Below are positions 4,937 through 7,696 of a stretch of DNA of 7,696 nucleotides, in pieces. Location: assembly GCA_025357995.1 (NCBI GenBank), contig JANYLF010000186.1, positions 1 through 7,696 of the forward strand, in the 5' to 3' direction. A program made the position numbers and the translations under genes. This DNA comes from Acidimicrobiia bacterium (lineage in GTDB: Bacteria; Actinomycetota; Acidimicrobiia; IMCC26256; JAENVU01). The notes beneath the pieces were generated by a model. That model saw only the letters and a list, made by a program, of their open reading frames with translations, was not told where the DNA came from and did no database searches. Position 1 is the first letter of the stretch. The number at the start of each line of letters is the position of its first letter.

Positions 4937-6373
4937 ATGGACACGTCGATCGAGCCCCTCGAGGGCAACAAAGTCAAGCTGCACATCGCGATCTCCGCCC
5001 AGGAGTTCGAGTCCGCGATCAACGCGGCGTTCCGCAAGCTCGCGCAGGAGGTGCGGATCCCCGGATTCCGCCCGGGCAAGGCGCCGCGCCGGATCCTCGA
5101 GGCCCGCTTCGGCGCCGACGTCGCCCGCGAACAGGCACTCAAAGACGGGCTCCCCGAGTTCTACGCCGACGCGGTGATTGCAGAGTCGATCGACGTGATC
5201 GCGCCGCCGGAGATCGAGATCACCGCGGGCGAAGAGTCGGGCGACGTCGCGTTCGATGCGGTGGTCGAGACGCGCCCGCAAGTTCGCCTCGCCGGCTACG
5301 ACGAGTTGCGAGTCACGCTGGATTACACGCCCGTTGCCGACGCCGACGTGGACCGTCAGGTCGACGCGTTGCGCGAGCGCTTCGCGGACCTCGAAGACTC
5401 CGATGATCCGCTCGTCGACGGTAGCTACGCCTCCCTCGACCTGAGCGCGACCGTCGACGACGAGCCGGTCGACGCGCTGAGCGCGACCGACCTCCTCTAC
5501 GAAGTGGGCTCCGACGGCCTCGTGCCGGCCCTCGACGCGGAGCTGCGCGGTACCGGTCCCGGCGCGGTGCTCGAGTTCACCGACACGCTGCCCGATCGCT
5601 TCGGCGACCAAGCCGGTACGGAAGTCACGTTCCGGGCCATCGTGAAAGAGGTCAAGCGCAAGGTGCTGCCGGACCTCACCGACGAGTGGGTCACCGAGAA
5701 CACCGATTCCGAATCCGTCGACGCGCTGCGCGACGAGTCACGGCGCCGGATGGAGCTCATGGGCAAGCTCCAGGCACAGATGGGTATGCGCGACAAGGCG
5801 CTGGAGGAGCTGGCGAGCCTCGTTCCCGTCGAGGCACCCGAGCCGCTCGTGGGCCAAGAGATGGAGCAACGCCTCCACGACCTCATGCACCGAGTCCAGC
5901 AACAGGGAATGTCGATCCCGCAATGGCTCGCGGTCACGGGCCAGGATCAGACCGCGTTTCTCGACGAAATCCGCAGCGGTGCGACCAAGGCCGTCCTCGC
6001 CGACCTCGCCTTGCGCGCCGTGGTGACCCAAGAGGCGATTGAACCGTCCGACGAGGATGTCGACCAGGAAATCGAGCGTCTCGCCGAGCGCACTGGTGAG
6101 AAGGTGCAAAAGGTGCGGCGGGATCTCGACCGGCGGGGCCTCCTGGAGGCGGTACGATCTGACCTCGCCCGCGGCAAGGCGTTGCAGTTCGTCGTCGACG
6201 CCGCGGTCGCGGTGGATTCCGAAGGGAACGAGCTCGATATCGAGCTTCCCACTCCGGAGGCATCTGCCGAACCCAACGGCGATGCTGCATCCACCGCACC
6301 AACCGAAGATTCACCATCCGAACCCCCACTCGAACGTGACGACACGGTGACCACAGAGGAGTCAGAAGCGTGA
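4937..6373 (+). CDS. tig: Trigger factor (ribosome-bound chaperone)
   Basis: The 478-residue protein has the three-domain trigger factor layout. The N-terminal ribosome-binding domain (about 1-120) contains the docking signature GFRPGKAP at 43-50, which contacts ribosomal protein L23 in known members. A peptidyl-prolyl isomerase (FKBP-type) domain spans about 155-243. The helical C-terminal chaperone arms are at about 255-425. It receives nascent chains at the exit tunnel in the cytoplasm. The PPIase domain is divergent: the region matching the usual P-G-F-E reads VPALDAEL, without the aromatic residue, so isomerase activity is doubtful. An acidic, Pro/Glu/Ser-rich tail (about 430-478) follows the last helix and uses A/T-ending codons far more than the rest. 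The stop TGA overlaps the clpP start, and the order tig-clpP-clpX is a conserved protein-quality cluster. Length is slightly above the usual 430-470 because of the tail. Confidence 0.96.
   Translation: MDTSIEPLEGNKVKLHIAISAQEFESAINAAFRKLAQEVRIPGFRPGKAPRRILEARFGADVAREQALKDGLPEFYADAVIAESIDVIAPPEIEITAGEESGDVAFDAVVETRPQVRLAGYDELRVTLDYTPVADADVDRQVDALRERFADLEDSDDPLVDGSYASLDLSATVDDEPVDALSATDLLYEVGSDGLVPALDAELRGTGPGAVLEFTDTLPDRFGDQAGTEVTFRAIVKEVKRKVLPDLTDEWVTENTDSESVDALRDESRRRMELMGKLQAQMGMRDKALEELASLVPVEAPEPLVGQEMEQRLHDLMHRVQQQGMSIPQWLAVTGQDQTAFLDEIRSGATKAVLADLALRAVVTQEAIEPSDEDVDQEIERLAERTGEKVQKVRRDLDRRGLLEAVRSDLARGKALQFVVDAAVAVDSEGNELDIELPTPEASAEPNGDAASTAPTEDSPSEPPLERDDTVTTEESEA
6356..6361 (+). promoter_or_regulatory. 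Ribosome binding site of clpP, inside tig
   Basis: GAGGAG lies 8 bases before the GTG at 6370 and 11 before the ATG at 6373. The closer spacing favours the GTG slightly, but either codon could be used. The site sits in the last codons of tig, so the two genes are translationally linked. Confidence 0.65.
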
Positions 6374-7011
6374 TGCAGCCGGCCTACAACTCGTTCTACG
6401 TCCCCGAGGTCTGGGAGAAGACGCCCTACGGCGGCGAGCGGACCACGAGCCTCCTTGGCAAGCTGCTCAAGGAACGGATCATCTTGCTCGGGACCGGGGT
6501 CGACGAGCACGTCGCCAACATCGTGATGGCCCAGCTCCTCCACTTGGAGAGCGAAGACCCGGACAAGGACATCTCGCTGTACATCAATTCGCCGGGTGGT
6601 GAGATCACCGGTCTCTTCGCGATCTACGACACCATGCAGTTCGTGAAGCCGGACATCTCCACCATCTGCATGGGCCAAGCCGCGTCGGCCGCCGCCGTGA
6701 TCCTCGCGGCGGGCGCCCACGGCATGCGGTTCATCCTCCCGCACGCCCGGGTGCTGATCCACCAGCCCCACGGTGGCGCGCAGGGCCAGGCCGTCGACAT
6801 CCAGATCCAGGCCAAAGAGATCACCCGCATGCGCGAGACCCTCGACGAGATCCTGGCGCACCACTCGGGCCAGACCGTCGAGAAGGTCGCGGGCGACACC
6901 GACCGCGACTTCATCATGGGCGCCAACGAGGCCAAGGAATACGGCATCGTCGACGAGGTGATCACGAACCGTGAACTCGCCGCCGTCGGTGTGCCCGCCG
7001 GTGTGAGCTGA
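6370..7011 (+). CDS. clpP: ATP-dependent Clp protease proteolytic subunit, ClpP2-like
   Basis: The 213-residue protein is a full-length ClpP serine peptidase, which forms the 14-subunit degradation chamber fed by ClpX or ClpC. The catalytic triad is intact: Ser106 in MGQAASAAAV, His131 in LIHQPHGG and Asp180 in GDTDRDF. The oxyanion-hole glycines in YINSPGG (71-77) are present. GQAASAAAV and the IVMAQLLHLESEDPDKDI stretch (51-68) resemble mycobacterial ClpP2, whereas ClpP1 has GMAASMGEF. The start is GTG at 6370 (4-base overlap with tig) or ATG at 6373 (1-base overlap); these differ by one methionine. The N-terminus (about 1-35) should include the axial-loop region and perhaps a short processed propeptide. 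It is followed 45 bases later by clpX. Actinobacteria often need two ClpP types in mixed rings; only one is present here. Confidence 0.97.
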   Translation: MMQPAYNSFYVPEVWEKTPYGGERTTSLLGKLLKERIILLGTGVDEHVANIVMAQLLHLESEDPDKDISLYINSPGGEITGLFAIYDTMQFVKPDISTICMGQAASAAAVILAAGAHGMRFILPHARVLIHQPHGGAQGQAVDIQIQAKEITRMRETLDEILAHHSGQTVEKVAGDTDRDFIMGANEAKEYGIVDEVITNRELAAVGVPAGVS

Positions 7012-7030
7012 CCGCACCACCTATCGAGTA

Positions 7031-7052
7031 CCGGAACAACTCCGGGGGGAGA
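7031..7052 (+). promoter_or_regulatory. Small hairpin and ribosome binding site before clpX
   Basis: CCGGA (7031-7035) can pair with TCCGG (7041-7045) around the loop ACAAC. The 3' arm runs into GGGGGGAGA (7044-7052), which ends 4 bases before the GTG start of clpX and contains its Shine-Dalgarno sequence. The stem could partly mask the site or merely space the two genes. It is short (5 bp), so a regulatory role is only a possibility. Confidence 0.4.
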
Positions 7053-7056
7053 CGAC

Positions 7057-7696
7057 GTGGCGAAGTTCGGTGATGGAGGAGACCTCCTCAAGTGCTCGTT
7101 CTGCGGAAAGAGCCAGAAGCAGGTCAAGAAGCTCATCGCGGGTCCCGGCGTATATATCTGCGACGAGTGCATCGATCTCTGCAACGAGATCATCGAGGAA
7201 GAGCTCTCGCAGTCGACCGAGGTCAAGTTCGACGAACTGCCCAAGCCACGTGAGATCTACGAATACCTGAACGACTACGTGATCGGTCAGGAGCAGGCGA
7301 AGAAGATCCTCTCCGTTGCGGTCTACAACCACTACAAGCGGGTCCAGGCCAGCGCGTTCGGCGACCCGGATGTGGAACTCCAGAAGTCGAACATCCTGCT
7401 CATCGGTCCCACCGGCTGCGGCAAGACGTTGTTGGCCCAAACGCTCGCGCGCCTCTTGAAGGTGCCGTTCGCGATCGCCGACGCAACCGCGCTCACCGAG
7501 GCCGGCTACGTGGGCGAAGACGTCGAAAACATCCTGCTGAAGTTGATCCAAGCCGCCGACTACGACGTCAAGAAGGCTGAGACCGGGATCATCTACATCG
7601 ACGAGATCGACAAGATCGCCCGCAAGGCCGAGAACCCGTCGATCACCCGCGATGTGTCCGGCGAGGGCGTGCAGCAAGCGCTGCTGAAAATCCTCG
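7057..7696 (+). CDS. clpX: ATP-dependent Clp protease ATP-binding subunit ClpX (partial, 3' end beyond window)
   Basis: The first 213 residues are visible, about half of a usual ClpX of 410-430 residues; the frame is open to the window edge. ClpX is the AAA+ hexamer that recognises tagged substrates, unfolds them and threads them into ClpP. The N-terminal zinc-binding domain shows C13-x2-C16-x18-C35-x2-C38. The AAA+ module follows: YVIGQEQAKK (74-83), Walker A GPTGCGKT (117-124), pore-1 loop GYVGED (150-155), Walker B IIYIDE (178-183) and the conserved RDVSGEGVQQALLK (198-211). Cysteine in the Walker A loop also occurs in mycobacterial ClpX. The GTG start at 7057 follows a G-rich Shine-Dalgarno sequence, and the protein then aligns from MAKFGDGGDLLKC. 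It lies 45 bases after clpP, in the same direction, presumably in one operon with tig and clpP. Confidence 0.98.
   Translation, partial: MAKFGDGGDLLKCSFCGKSQKQVKKLIAGPGVYICDECIDLCNEIIEEELSQSTEVKFDELPKPREIYEYLNDYVIGQEQAKKILSVAVYNHYKRVQASAFGDPDVELQKSNILLIGPTGCGKTLLAQTLARLLKVPFAIADATALTEAGYVGEDVENILLKLIQAADYDVKKAETGIIYIDEIDKIARKAENPSITRDVSGEGVQQALLKIL

Noticed and set aside
5947..7020. Minus-strand open frame (357 codons) across the end of tig and all of clpP
   Set aside because: It is antisense to two certain genes, spans their junction, and is rich in low-complexity Arg/Ser/Asp stretches.
7021..7677. Minus-strand open frame (218 codons) opposite clpX
   Set aside because: It is antisense to ClpX, which shows its zinc and AAA+ motifs on the plus strand.
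1..7696. Mobile element, CRISPR, toxin-antitoxin or defence system
   Set aside because: No transposase, integrase, spaced repeat array, toxin-antitoxin pair or defence-type domain set is visible on either strand; both tRNAs are intact with no repeated 3' segment nearby.

Overview
This window is a high-GC, GTG-tolerant stretch of bacterial chromosome. It most likely comes from an actinobacterium, and an Acidimicrobiia-like lineage is my best guess. The reasons are the gene order tig-clpP-clpX, a ClpP that resembles the mycobacterial ClpP2 subtype more than ClpP1, a ClpX N-terminus of actinobacterial type, and an ASCH/winged-helix protein whose relatives I know mainly from actinobacteria. The taxonomic placement is inferred from gene content, not proven.

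Left part (1-2700): a tRNA-Gly(TCC) on the minus strand is followed by a plus-strand GNAT acetyltransferase and a plus-strand ASCH/winged-helix protein, the latter possibly leaderless. Converging on these from the right is a minus-strand unit: tRNA-Pro(TGG), then a SnoaL-like (NTF2-fold) protein, then an AAC(6')-type GNAT acetyltransferase. The last two abut as TGAGTG, and the protein genes begin 21 bases after the encoded CCA of the tRNA, so all three may share one transcript.

Middle (2700-4800): one long minus-strand gene for an ABC1/AarF/UbiB-family membrane-associated atypical kinase, with predicted membrane helices at both ends. It is transcribed divergently from tig. The 138-base gap between them carries a perfect 8-bp inverted repeat.

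Right part (4937-7696, plus strand): the protein quality-control cluster. Trigger factor (nascent-chain chaperone) overlaps the start of clpP (protease subunit), and clpX (unfoldase, cut by the window end) follows after 45 bases. ClpX and ClpP form one degradation machine, while trigger factor acts at the ribosome. Only one clpP, of ClpP2 type, lies between tig and clpX, so a second clpP may be encoded elsewhere.

No mobile element, CRISPR array, phage gene or unfamiliar multigene system is visible. Most of the window is ordinary conserved chromosome. The leftover oddities are small: start-less or short open stretches in the gaps, candidate control elements, and divergent features in trigger factor and the kinase. 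No gene-free stretch exceeds 300 bases.
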